NCBI RefSeq assembly: GCF_000471905.2
Contig: NW_006494931.1
Location: 6,514,244 to 6,578,243 of the forward strand
DNA length: 64,000 bases
Source: Amborella trichopoda
Taxonomy: Eukaryota; Streptophyta; Magnoliopsida; Amborellales; Amborellaceae
Reading direction: 5' to 3'
Position 1 is the first letter of the stretch, and each line of letters starts with the position of its first letter. Below are positions 43,824-55,495 of the stretch, one piece after another. Made by a program: the position numbers and the translations under genes. The notes under the pieces were generated by a model, which saw only the letters and a program-made list of their open reading frames with translations, searched no databases and was not told the origin of the DNA.

Positions 43824-44837
43824 TCCTCACATCATGCTACTGTAAATTGTCGTGATAAGATTGTAACCCTTAGACACTCAAACCAACCTGAGTTGAACTT
43901 TATTGGCGCTAAGGATGTTCCTCCTCTGCATTTTATTTCGACTATTCGGGCTTCCGGTTTGCTGGCTAATATTTGTTTTGGGTATCTAGCTTACATTGTG
44001 GAAAATCGGGATGACTGGTCTAAGTTAGAAGAGATACTGATGGTGAGATGATATCTGGAAGTCTTTCCCAAACAGTTAACCTCTATGCCCCCAATAGAAG
44101 AAATAGAATTTGAGATAAATGTGATTCCTGGTACTGTCCCCATCTCTAAAGCCCCTTATAGGATGGCCCCAGCAGAATTAAAGGAGTTAAAAGAGCAATT
44201 ACAAGAGTTACTGGAGAAGGGTTTTATTCGACCTAGTGTGTCACCCTGGCGTGCGTCTGTCTTATTTGTAAAAAATAAGGATGGGTCTTTGAGGCTATGC
44301 ATAGACTATCGGCAGTTGAACTAGGTCACTGTGAAAAACAAGTACCCCTTGCGTAGAATTGATGACTTTTTTTATCAACTCCAAGGGGCCCAAGTATTCT
44401 CCAAGATCGACCTTCGATCGGGTTATCATCAGCTGCAAGTCAAGGAAAAAGATGTATCTAGGACTGCATTTAGGACTTGTTATGGTCACTACGAGTTCTT
44501 GGTAATGCCCTCCGGGTTGACTAATACCCCGGCCGTTTTTATGGATTTGATGAATAAGGTGTTTAGACCCTTTCTGGATAACTTTGTGGTGGTTTTTATA
44601 GATGCCATTCTGGTATATTCCAAGAATCTAGAAGAGCATGAACATCATTTGAGGATGGTCCTCCAAACTTTAAAAACTGGGAAAAAGTGAGTTTTGGCTC
44701 TCAAGTGTAGTCTTCCTTGGGCATGTTATTTCTAAGGATGGGGTCGTAGTTGACCCTTGTAAGATTGAAGCCGTTCTTAAATGGGGAAGACCAAAAAATG
44801 TGTCAGAGGTCTGCAGTTTTCTGGGTCTGCAGTATAG
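43824..44837 (+). pseudogene. Element F reverse transcriptase
   Basis: RT motifs in order: [20 protein letters not shown] (about 44140), [11 protein letters not shown] then a stop (44322-44324), [19 protein letters not shown] (about 44397), [20 protein letters not shown] and the catalytic box as [11 protein letters not shown] (about 44593). The family has FIDD, so the second Asp has become Ala and polymerase activity must be lost. A frameshift follows about 44685. Confidence 0.92.
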
Positions 44838-45380
44838 GTGTTTTGTGGAAGGTTTTTCAAAGATACCACTTCCCTTGACTCTCTTGACCCAGAAAGGGGT
44901 AAAATTTATATGACAGATGACTCTGAGAAGAATTTCCAAGAATTAAAGAAGAGATTGACTATAGCCCCAATATTAACCTTGCTCGAGGGAAATGAAGGTT
45001 TTTTAATCTACACTGATGCTTCCCATAAGGGACTGGAGTGTGTATTAATGCAGTAAGAGAAAGTTATAGCTTATGCCTCCAGACAATTTAAGCTGCACGA
45101 GCAAAATTAACCAATTCATGACTTAGAGCTCGCGGCTGTGGTTTTTACCTTGAAAATTTGGAGACATTATCTCTATGGAGCGCAGTTCAAGATATTTACA
45201 GGTCATGAGAGCCTCAAGTATTTATTTTCTCAGAAGGAATTGAATATGAGATAAAGGAGATGGATGGACCTATTAAACGATTATGATTGCACAATCAACG
45301 ACCAACCGGGCAAAACAAATGTAGTAGTCGATGCTTTGAGTCAGAGACCCTCAATATCAGTGGCACATTTGATGGCCCCT
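44838..45380 (+). pseudogene. Element F RNase H
   Basis: The connection and RNase H follow: FLIYTDASHKGLECVLMQ (about 44998), with Glu in place of a conserved Gly, then IAYASRQFKLHEQN and [19 protein letters not shown] (about 45118). It closes with GKTNVVVDALSQR (about 45308). Stops at 45054, 45108 and 45252. Confidence 0.85.
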
Positions 45381-46790
45381 GAAATGAAACTGATAGAGGA
45401 CGTAGTGGAGTGGTCCCCGACCTTACCCTCTAGTTCTGAGAAAGAAATAACTGCAACTATAAGGGTGGAACCTCAACTCTTTCAACAAATCAAGGTAGCC
45501 CAAAATGTAGACCCTTGGCTGAGTAAAATATTGGAAGACTTAAAGCAGGAAAAAGAAGGAGATTTTTCTATCAATAGTGATGATTTGTTAAGATTTAGAA
45601 AACGGTTATGCGTCCCAAGTGATGAGAATATACAAAGAGCTATTCTTGGGGAAGCGCACCACTCCCGTTATATTGTGGTCTCAGGAAGCACAAAAATGTA
45701 CTAAGATTTAAAGAAAACTTTAAGGTGGAATAACATGAAGAAAGATGTGACACAATTTGTTTTTAAATGTTTGACCTATCAGCAAGTGAAGGCCGAGCAC
45801 CAATGATCGGCTGGACTGTTGCAACCCTTACCTATGCCTGAATGGAAGTGGGAACACATCACCATGGACTTTGTGCCCGATTTGCCAAGATCAAGATTGA
45901 GTCATGATAATGTTTGGGTTATTGTGGACCGATTAACTAAAGCTGCACATTTCTTACCAGTTCGCACTACCTATACCCTAGATAAATAGTCTTAGTTTTA
46001 TGTCAAGGAAATAGTAAGGCTGTATGGAGTACCTGTCAGCATTGTGTCTGACAAGGACTATAGATTTACTTCAAGGTTTTGGAGCAGTCTACAATCAACC
46101 TTGGGTACAAGACTTACCTTCAGTACTGCTTTTCACCCCCAGACCGATGGACAGTCAGAGAGGACCATTAAGACCTTAGAAGATATGTTGAGAGCCTGTG
46201 TTATTGACTTCAAAGAAAATTGGGATGATCACCTACCCTTAATAGAATTTGCATGCAACAACGGTTTCCAGGCCAGTATTCAAATGTCACCTTATGAAGC
46301 TTTATACGGGAGAAAGTGCAGATCGCCGGTGTGTTGAAATGAAGTCGGTGAAATGAGAATCTTAGGGCATGAAATTGTTCAAGTAACCTCAGAGAAGATT
46401 GCCCTAATTCAAGAAAGGCTTAAAACAGTTCAGAGTCAGCAGAAGAGTTATGCCAACAATCGTCGAAGGGACCTTGAATTTTAAGTAGGGGATCAAGTAT
46501 TCTTGAAAGTGTCACCAACAAAGGGAATTATGAGATTTGGTAAGAAAGGGAAGCTAAGTCCGCGATTCATTGGACCTTTACTGCCTGAGTTGGCCAAAAT
46601 TCATAATGTTTTCCCTGTTTCATTATTAAGGAAATATCAGCCTGATTCGTCCCACGTCTTGAGGTATGAGCCAATCCTAATCAAGGAAGACTTAACTTAT
46701 GTGGAGCAGCTAATTGAGATTCTAGACAAAAGGATTCAAGTGTTGCTTAACAAAGAGATTCCCCTGGTCTGAATTTATGGTAGTATCATT
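45381..46790 (+). pseudogene. Element F integrase with C-terminal remnant
   Basis: The zinc region lies at about 45655-45790, damaged. The catalytic core shows HITMDFVPDLPRS (first Asp, about 45857), [10 protein letters not shown] (second Asp, about 46038) and [19 protein letters not shown] with the Glu (about 46136). The triad is intact. The GPY/chromodomain-side end reads GIMRFGKKGKLSPRFIGP and FPVSLLRKYQPDSSHVLRYE. The final chromodomain-like tail is broken after a TGA at 46770-46772. Confidence 0.9.
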
Positions 46791-46867
46791 CACGAGAAGA
46801 ATCGACGAAGATGAAATTTGAGCATTGTACCCCTGTTTATTCAATTAACGATTTAGAGGATAAAATC

Positions 46868-46885
46868 CTTTTAAGGGGCAGATGA
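46868..46885 (+). other. Polypurine tract region of element F
   Basis: CTTTTAAGGGGCAGATGA lies directly before the 3' LTR. In element E the same role is played by CTTTAAGGGGCGAGAA (minus strand, 52020-52004). Confidence 0.65.
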
Positions 46886-49820
46886 TGTGACGACCCAAAC
46901 TTTTCCCGGTCAGTTAGAAGGCATGGAGGGATAGGGAAGTAAGGAGGCCAGCACCGGTTGAGTTGCTCAGCACCGGTTGGGTTGTCTAACGCCAGCTGTG
47001 AAGAGGAGAAGTGCCAGCGCCCGTTGGGTTGTCCAGCGCCGGCTGTGAAGAGGAGAAGTGCCAATGCCAGTTGTGTTGGAGAAGGAGGCCAACGATGGTT
47101 GCCCAGTGCTAGTTGGAAAGTGCAGCGTCGGTTGAGGTAGTGAGCCCAGCGCCAGCTGTGTCGAGGGCTAGTGTCGGTTGTGTCTCTGACATGCATGAGT
47201 TGGAGTGACACTTGTTTGATGCATGCTGATGTGAGTGCCACTTGTCCAGAATTTTGAGCTTCTTTAGTGACACTTGGCCAGCCACCCTAAACATGAGAGT
47301 ACTTAAGCCTCTTCTCTCACCACACCCTTCATTCTTCCCCCTCTCACTCTCTCTCGAAGACACAAAGTGGAAGAAGTGACTTTGTGAGTAGCCATTGTTG
47401 GGCAGGTGAGAGCTGTGAGCAAAGGTTGAATAAGGACCCATTGTTAATTACATAAGTGGATCCATTACCCTTGTATTGGAGTCATGGGAATGTATGGAAA
47501 CTTCAGCATGGGAATGTATGAAAATTTGGGGTTTTTGTTCTATAAAAATGATTAATGTAAGAATGGAGTTGTGATTCTTAGATTATGTAAGAAATGCATG
47601 TTATGTGTGTTCACATTATGAAAGAATGGATGTTGTCATGTTCTTCATTATGAAATGATGGTTATGGAATGCATTCTTGACACATGTTAATGAAACCATG
47701 AAATTTCAGGAATATGTGTGTTCTTGAATGAGGCTTTTGAACAGTCAAATGGAGTCCGATTGACCTTAAACTACCGCCATTGAAATATACACGAGCTTAG
47801 TAAAATGTTTGTTTTTTCCCACTGTTGAAATTCTTTACAAAAAATGAAGTTATAATTCGAAATGAGAGGGTACGTCACTATGGACTCTTTTCCTAGAATT
47901 GTCATTAATACCACTGTTCATTGATTTTAACTAACCAAACGACGTCCATTTTCGTCCAAACTATAGACATTTGAAATATCTTTGAATGGGATTTTGAAAT
48001 TCTCTTTAGATTGAAAGTTACGCTTCATTTTATAAAGGTATGTTGCTGTGGACAGCTTTCGCAAAAGCACAGATTTAATGCCTCTGATGTCACTGTATTC
48101 GACAGACTGAATGGTGTTTAATTTAGCCCAAGCCCATGCCATTAAAACTGGTTATGAGTCATCTTTAATTCACATGTTGAGCACTTTTCGAGATTCCTTC
48201 TTGATTTTGAAACATGGGCATAATTTCAATGACATGTCACTGTCTTCACTGCACAACCGATTTCAGATGAAGTGTCTCTGTTTTTGGGGTCTTTTGAGGG
48301 GTCAATAAGGTCCAATTGCATTTAAACCGCCCTTAATTGAAAGATAGTTGTGTTTAACATAAAATTGATTTTTGTAACTATCTTCAAATTCCAAATGAAC
48401 TGAAAGCTATAGCCTTGTTTTGACTTGGATGTCACTGCCTAAATTTTTAGAAAATGTGACATCGATACTTTGACTCTGTTATATGAACTCTGATTCTGTT
48501 ATATGAACTTTGATTCTGTTATATGAGCTCTGGTTTTGTTAAATGAGCTCTGATTCTATTATATAGACTATGATTCTGTTATATGATATTTGATTTTGTT
48601 ATATGAGCTATGATTCTGTTATATGGACTCTGACTCTGTTATATGAGCTCCGATTCTTTTAAATGAACTCTGATTATGTTACATGAACTCTGACTCTGTT
48701 ACAAGAACTCTGATATATTTGATGCGGGCTACTACGCAATGGGTCCTCCATTGGTAGTGGATATTTTAAATTCTAATATATGTATTATGATTCTAGTAAT
48801 ACTCTGATTCTCTGACCACTACACAATGGGTCCTCCATTGGTAGTTGGGTTTTTTGTACCTTGATTCCTATGATAGAAGTGGAGTCGAGATGTAACAGTA
48901 CTGGTCACGCCCCCCGAATTTTTTTGGGCACTATGCATTGGGTCCTCCAAGGGTAGTGTAACGCCCTCTTACTTAAGGTTCAAGTGAGGGTCGTGTCTTG
49001 CAAGACCACAGCCTATCAAAAACCTCAAAGTACACAGGGTATTGTGTGCGTGAGTGAGGACATTATGAAGTAGGGCCCCTACTTGTCATTGTCCTCCCTC
49101 CTGAACGAAGGTAGAAGTCCCAAGCTAAGGATTGGCTTAGCCTAATCACTGTGGCTTCTAATTCAGGAGTTAACTACTATGTTCTGCTTGCCTGAATTTT
49201 GTGTTCTATAAGATTATCTGACTGTAACTGTGATATGAAAGTAATGCTCCATTAACTAATTCTAATTCTTTTATATGGCCTCCATGTGCACTCTGATATG
49301 AGACCCTACTTTGTAAGACTAAATGTGATTTGTGATGAACTATGAGCATGTTACCATATATATATTAATAGCCAAGAATGCAAGGGTAGTGATCTGTTTA
49401 TTGGGCTTTTAGCTCATTCCATCTTAATTTCATAACTGTAGAGTGAAGGGTGGTGACAACTGTGCTCAAGGTGGGTGGCTGATTGAGGGCTTAAAGCCTG
49501 AGGTTAAGAAGTTTTAGAATTCGCCTTCTAAAACTTTTGTAGTATGTTTTGGTGATTTCAGTGATATGATGTCTTCCTCATTTTGTGTATTTTGGGCCAG
49601 TGGTGCTTAACGAACTTGTAAAGACTTTTGATTTGGGAAGAAATGATTTGGTTGTACTTTTTGGATTGATAATTGTTGGATTTATGGATTTATTTTAATT
49701 TTCTTTCGTGGTTTACTCTCGATTCCATGTTTTTATGCGTTGAACCACTCCCACCTGAGTGACATTCGCGACCTCCTATTGCGATCATGTGCTCTGTTGT
49801 CAGGGGGCGGGGTCGTGACA
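46886..49820 (+). repeat. Element F 3' LTR
   Basis: It runs from TGTGACGACCCAAACTTTTC to GGGGTCGTGACA, 2935 bp. It keeps the 1.6-kb middle lost from the 5' LTR. It includes a 47-bp-type minisatellite (46935-47170), an exact 20-bp array (48471-48715), and about three copies of an ATGGGTCCTCCATTGGTAGT phrase (48735-48960). Confidence 0.88.
48471..48715. repeat. 20-bp tandem array in F 3' LTR, about 12 units
   Basis: GATTCTGTTATATGAACTCT recurs at an exact 20-bp period (CTGTT ends at 48480, 48500, 48520, 48540 and so on), with base changes but no length changes. Confidence 0.95.
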
Positions 49821-50065
49821 AGAAGCATGTTGCCATGCACATATATTTCGTCAGAAGCATGTTGTCATGCACACATATCTCATCAGGAGCATGTTGCCAT
49901 GCACACATATCTCATTAATAGCATGTTGTCATGCACACATATCCAATCAGAAGCCTGCTGCCATGCACACATTTCTCATCAGAAGCATGTTTCCATGCAC
50001 ACATATCTCATCAGAAGCTTGTTGTCAATGCTCACATATCTCATTAGAAGCATGTCTTATATGTA
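49821..50065. repeat. 32-bp minisatellite in E LTR, about seven units
   Basis: AGCATGTTGCCATGCACACA then TATCTCATCAGA recurs at 32-bp spacing from 49824. Two further units lie on the other side of element F, at about 41020-41087. F therefore inserted within the array. Confidence 0.92.
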
Positions 50066-50269
50066 ATCATAAGAAGCAATAATATTTCTATGCTATACAT
50101 ATAGTCACAAGGGACATCACTATGTCATACTATCCTGCATATAAATTCAAAATACATTATTATGTCAATTGTAGGCCTTATATCAATGTAGTAGATATCA
50201 GGAAACAATAATATCGTATTTTAAAAATATTCTTAAATTCATTAATATAGATTCACATGAAGCAATTCA

Positions 50270-50440
50270 TAGTCATAACTTGCATATAACATTTGCACGT
50301 AATACTTACATGTAACATTTGCATATAATACTTGCATATAACAGTTACACACAACACTTGCACATAACACGTGTACATAACAGTTACACATAACACTAGT
50401 ATATAACATGTGCACTTAACACTTGCACATGACACATCTA
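50270..50440. repeat. About 15-bp minisatellite in E LTR
   Basis: Variants of TTGCATATAACATTTG recur about eleven times (ATAACA/TTGCA words). Confidence 0.8.
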
Positions 50441-50969
50441 ACCTTTGGGCATAACATTTACAGTATCTAAGATTTATGCTGCAAAGATTACAATTAAATA
50501 CAGAAATATGTAAAACTTACAATTTCAAAAATATTACAATTAAATGCAGAAATAGCTCTAGGAATATTATAGAAATATCTTTTTCTTCAATTAATGATTT
50601 TATAGGAGAAATGAAGCCACCTACCTATATGTCACTGTGAGATAGATATGTTACTATAGTTACTAGAGTAGAATTAAAATCAAGGGTGTTTAGCTAGTAG
50701 AAGGGAGAGACCAAATGAGTTTCTATTGGAAAAGGAGCTTAAAAAAAATACATTCATATAAGAGAGCAAGAAAAATTATTACAAGTCTCTTTAATTATTT
50801 TTAAGAACACTATCATATGAGACAATACTACAAAAATCATAATAAATATTGTAATAACATTAATCAATGTAAATAAAATCAGTGCAAAATACTATTCATA
50901 AAAACAATATGTAAATGAAAACTGATAATAAATTCAATTCACAACATTATAAAATATTTCACATAGGAT

Positions 50970-51140
50970 CATGCAATATGGTATGCAATAATGAAAATAT
51001 CATGTAATATAGTATGCAACAAAAATAATGGATAAGTAAAGAAATATCATGCAATATGGTATGCAATAATGAAAATATCAAGTACTATGGGATGTAACAA
51101 AAATAATGGACAAGTAAAGAAATATCATGCAATATGATAT
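50970..51140. repeat. About 80-bp duplication in E LTR
   Basis: ATCATGCAATATGGTATGCA through a TAATGGATAAGTAAAGAAAT phrase is repeated with minor change. Confidence 0.7.
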
Positions 51141-51800
51141 ATTATCAGTTAACCAAAAAAAAAAAACGTGGTTCATACAATAACCAATATTATTAGAATA
51201 ATAAAAATATTATTAAAATCATAACATTACTATGAGAATATTATGAGTGAGAGAGAGAGAAACATGATTGTTATGAGAGAAAGAATATGATTAAAATAAT
51301 AGTATTCTTATGAGGATTAATGAGCAAATTATGAGTGAGAGAAAGTGAAATTCGTTAAAGAAAGAGAGAGGAACTTACAAGTGAAGAGAGAGAAGACAAA
51401 TCATCATGAAAATATTATTTTATTAACATCATAATACTAATATTATGAGAATAATGATATAATCATCATGAAAATATTATCATAATATTAATATCAAAAT
51501 TCATTGAGGAGAGAGAGATATATACTTACAAAGAGAGAGATTGAGAGAGAGAAAAAAAACCCCATGATTGGGGATGATGGACTTTTGATTGCTTTTTAAA
51601 AGTGAGAGAGAGCCTTATTTCAAGTGACACATGTAATTAATGTGTCCTTCATTTTGATTATTTTAATAAGTGCATGTACCACTTGGTGATACATCACCAA
51701 CAAGAATGCCAAATCACCACATACTCATTTTTATTATTAATTTATCAATCCTTTGGTATGAAAATGTGTGGGTAAAAAAGAAATGTTCCTTATGGTGTAT

Positions 51801-51892
51801 TAACAACACTATGAGCCATCAATCCAAATCATTTTATGTAAGTATTAACAACATTATGAAGCATCAATCCAAATCATTTTATGTAAGTATTT
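51801..51892. repeat. 45-bp duplication in E LTR
   Basis: CATCAATCCAAATCATTTTA followed by TGTAAGTATT occurs twice, 45 bp apart. Confidence 0.9.
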
Positions 51893-52020
51893 TGTTACTA
51901 TTATTATTAAATTGATATATTATAATTATTTTATTATTATTATTTTATTTTATTTATTTATTATTATTATTATATATATTTTTTTAAAATTAGGGTCATC
52001 ACATTCTCGCCCCTTAAAGA

Positions 52021-52603
52021 AATTCAGTCTTCCAAATTTTTGTATTTGATTGCTGAAAAAGATCGAGGTATTTTTCCTTAACTTCATCTTCTCGCTCCCA
52101 AGTTGACTCCTCGAATGGTGCTACCACAAACACGGATCAGATGAATCTTTTTGTTGCGCAACACTTACATCCTCTTATCCAATATTTGAATTGATCACTC
52201 AATGAAGGTGAGGTCCTCTTTGATCGATAAAGGCTCATATTTCAGGACGTGGGATGGGTCGGGCTGATACTTTTGCAATAAAGAAACATGGAAGACATTA
52301 TGGATGTTAGCTCATTCGGGCGGTAAGGCAAGTCTATATGCCACGCTTCCGATCCTCTCCAGAATCTCAAAGGGTCCGATGTAGCATGAGCTCAACTTCC
52401 CTTTTTTGTCGAACCTCAGAATGCCTTTCGTTGGTGACACCTTTAGGAAGACCCGATCACTCACCTCAAACTCAAGACCTCTCATTCGGTTATCAACTTA
52501 ATTCTTTTGCCAACTTTGAGCTGTCTTAAGCCTTTATCAAATCAATTTATCTTATTCGAGGTTATTTGGGCAATCTTTGGCCCTAAAAGCCTTCTTTTAC
52601 AAC
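52021..52603 (-). pseudogene. Element E integrase C-terminal region
   Basis: On the minus strand this reads the GPY-like module RVFLKVSPTKGILRFDKKGK and the phrase SLLQKYQPDPSHVLKYEPLS, nearly identical to element F (46503-46690). Stops interrupt it. It is separated from the integrase core by the solo LTR D. Confidence 0.85.
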
Positions 52604-53878
52604 CTCGTTGTTTGAACATATTTTTCATCACTTTGGTCTCTGGTAGGAAGCTGGTCAATAAAGCCTACGAAACAATGGAAAATTCTCGACAGTCTCAGAA
52701 TGGCAATAGAATTGCTCAAGATCGTTATTAGCACTTCAAAAGACCACCTGTCAAGTTTCGTCACGATCAGACATGTCTAAGGCAATGAACACAAGGAAAC
52801 AGTTTTAAAAAAATTGGCCTCTAATGCCCTGAAACTAACCCTACAACTGGAGCTACATTTTTTGTGTCCTAAATTACCGTGGGACCACCACCATTAGATC
52901 CAGTACGGTCGAAAACTCCTGTGGGCCAAGTTTCGGCTTCATCAGACACTTTAGAAAAACGATATGAGCAAAACATTGAAAGGTGGTTGTTTTTACAAAG
53001 AGGTCACACACTATTCCTGTATGGCCTCATTGCACCAAAACACCATTAAAGGTGGTTGTTTTTACTGTCACGGGCATTCACTTTTGAGGCCCTTAACTCA
53101 CTAGTTCTAAATTAGATCGCTCCCAAATTTGGTGAGTGTATTCGTCTCATCAAGACGAACAACTCGATATGTGGCACTCCTCGGGACGATATCCGAGCAG
53201 GGAGAAAAGCTAGAGAGAAGTTGCTGATCCGTGAAGAAATTGTAAAAAATTCAGCAGAGACATGCCTCGCTCGATGAACCAAATCCCGATGCCCACACAA
53301 TGGATCGGCGCAAAACCAATTCCATTGTGTGCGTAAGGTTCTGGGCTACCATTGGACCGAGCCACACACGTAATGGAAGGTCAGATTTTATGCATGAAGC
53401 CGACGAAGTTACTGAAATTGCGGTTGCCGGATTCTAGATTACGGCCAAAACTCAAAAGTTGCAGAATCTTCGTTCGGGCTCCAAATCGCATTCCGATTGT
53501 TGCCCCACGATTATGATGACATGCTTAGTGCGCTACGATGAAGAAATCACAAAAAAATTTTAAGGAAAGACCGCACTATCGATTCGAAGTTTCCAAGATT
53601 CAAACAAATTTCAAGTCTCGTGATCATGACTCAAAAACATGATTCATGGCTCAAAGTTGGTATCAAAACAATGGCCATGTCGAGCCCTACAAGAAAATGG
53701 GCATAAAAAACAACCTTGGGTCAGCCACAGGGACTGTTATGAAATTCCACACATTGTAAGGCAAGGGCAAAATAGTCCTTTTACATCCATTTTTAGAACT
53801 TTTTTTAATTCATTTAAATCTTAATTTCCAATAATTAGATTTAATTTTGATCAATCCACCCATGTTTGGGCACAACTC

Positions 53879-53886
53879 TATATAAA
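53879..53886 (+). promoter_or_regulatory. LTR promoter TATA box (LTR D)
   Basis: TATATAAA follows CCACCCATGTTTGGGC. An AATAAA at about 53963-53971 is in position for R-region polyadenylation. Confidence 0.6.
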
Positions 53887-54113
53887 TAAGCACTGCCTCA
53901 TTGTAAAAGGGTAGCGCACAAACCCCCCACCACCTCTCGATCTTGAGTGGATTCTTTGAAGATTCAATAAAAATTTTGATTCTTTGCTCAAGTCTGTGAG
54001 TACGTAATGGAGAGAGAGAGAGGAGAGGGAAGAAAAGGGCCAGTACCCTTTAGGCAGGTAACTTTCTCTCTCCTCCCCTCTATCTTTCTCTCTCTCTCTC
54101 TTCCTCTTTCTCT

Positions 54114-54139
<26 letters not shown>

Positions 54140-54144
<5 letters not shown>

Positions 54145-54770
54145 TCTTCTATCAACTGGTGAGACCTAGTACCAGTTGGTCTCCTCTCTCTTTGTCTATC
54201 AGTCGGTTAGGCTTAGCGTCGGTTGGCTTTCTCTATCTTCTTTTGTCAATTGGCGAGACCTAGCGCCGATTGGTCTCCTCTCTCTTTGTCTATCAATCAG
54301 CGAGACCTAACAACAGTTGGTCCCCTCTCTCTTTGTCTATCAATCGGTGAGACCTAGCACCGGTTGGTCTCCTCTCTCTTCGTCTATAAGTCGGCGAGAC
54401 TTAGCAACGGTTGGTCCCCTCTCTTCGTCTATCAGTCGGCGAGACCTAAAATTGATTGGTCTCCTCCCTCTTCTTCTACAGTAGGTGAGACCTAGTGTCG
54501 GTTGGTCTCCTCTCTCTCCTTCTACTAGTCGGTGAGACTTAGCATCAGTTGGTATCCTCTCTCTTCTTCTATCAGTCGACAAGGCTTAGAGCCAACTGGT
54601 TTTCCCTCTCTTCTTATGTCAATTGGCAAGACTAAGCGCCAGTTGGCTCCCTTCCTCTCTTCTCATCTGACACAGTCGGTGAAGCTTAGCGCCGACTGCT
54701 TCCTCTCTCTCCTATCTCTTGAAATAATTGGTGACGTCTAGCGCCGATTGCATCTCCTCTTCTTGCTTCT
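54140..54770. repeat. 47-bp minisatellite in LTR D, about 13 units
   Basis: GAGACCTAGCGCCGGTTGGT followed by a CTCCTCTCTCTTTGTCTATC spacer recurs. TAG words fall at 54167, 54214, 54261, 54308, 54355, 54402, 54447, 54493, 54540, 54587, 54634, 54687 and 54739. A pure CT tract (about 54060-54150) precedes it. Confidence 0.95.
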
Positions 54771-55495
54771 CTCTCATTCTGCCTATGCCCTTCCTCTCTT
54801 TAAACATTCCTCTGCTGCTCTCTCGTTCAACCAAGGGAGATTGAGGTTAGCATCTCATGGCAGTCCTGTCCTCTAGCTGTAATGTTGTCGTGCAAGGTTC
54901 GCTTGGCCCACTTTACTGCCATGACAGATCGACCTTCGTGCCTAGCTAGTTGATATAAGTAATAACGTCTAGTAGCCATCCCATGAACCGGTCTCAGGTA
55001 TCGAGCCTGTTTCACGACCATGCTATGTATAATATCCACCAGTTTGGTCCCTGCCTTGACCTTCTTGCTTGGTTGAATTCTTCTCTTCCCCCGTATTTCT
55101 TTCTTCTTCTTGAATGCGCGCTTGTGTATGCTCATCTGAGAGGAAAAAGGTGAGGTCTGACCCACCTGTCCCATAACCTTTGCCATATATGTGTGTGATT
55201 GCAGAAAGAATAAAATAAGAAGATGAGCCAAGGGAGGCAATTTCCAACCTGTTTCATTACTGGGGGGCTTTCTTCGTGATCTAAGAGGGCACCCACGTGA
55301 GTCAGCCCTAGTAAGTCCCGAACACACCTTTTAAAATTCCTCTCTCACCGGTTGGTAACACCTGCCCCATTTTTTGAACGAGGTTCCCGAGGGAGCGATC
55401 TCACAAACATCTCAGGTCTTCCCCAAAACCCGAGACACCAGCCGCCCGATCCCCCAAGGATCCAGGGGACGAGATCGAGGCACTTAACCACTCGT

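Larger units (their letters stand above)
41088..49820 (+). mobile_element. Element F: Tekay/Del-like chromovirus inserted in E's LTR
   Basis: Structure: 5' LTR (41088-42397), iMet-type PBS, gag, protease, RT, RNase H, integrase, PPT and 3' LTR (46886-49820). Flanks are AAAAG (41083-41087) and AGAAG (49821-49825). The surrounding minisatellite monomer reads CATCAGAAGCATG, so AGAAG is the ancestral target and the left copy has changed once. RT and integrase read like the Tekay/Del clade of chromoviruses. Stops occur throughout and key residues are lost, so it cannot be autonomous. Confidence 0.92.
49821..52003 (-). repeat. Element E 3' LTR, main part
   Basis: On the minus strand it starts TGTGATGACCCTAATTTT at 52003, right after the PPT, and runs down to the F insertion. 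It is very AT-rich and holds four tandem repeats, described separately. No gene. Confidence 0.75.
52609..55490 (+). repeat. Solo LTR D (Tat-like, C subfamily)
   Basis: It starts TGTTTGAACATATTTTTCAT and ends ...CACTTAACCA, 2882 bp. It is flanked by identical 5-bp duplications CTCGT (52604-52608 and 55491-55495). No PBS or PPT sequence is attached, so it is a true solo LTR left by LTR-LTR recombination. It interrupts element E's integrase. Same subfamily as the element C LTR. Confidence 0.93.

Noticed and set aside
49821..50065. CRISPR-like regular repeats
   Set aside because: Head-to-tail minisatellite without unique spacers, inside a plant LTR.
53112..53300. Minus-strand open frame repeated in several LTRs
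   Set aside because: The same frame recurs at 20385-20744 and 34715-34951 because LTRs are homologous; it has no ATG conservation or motif and is interpreted as non-coding LTR.
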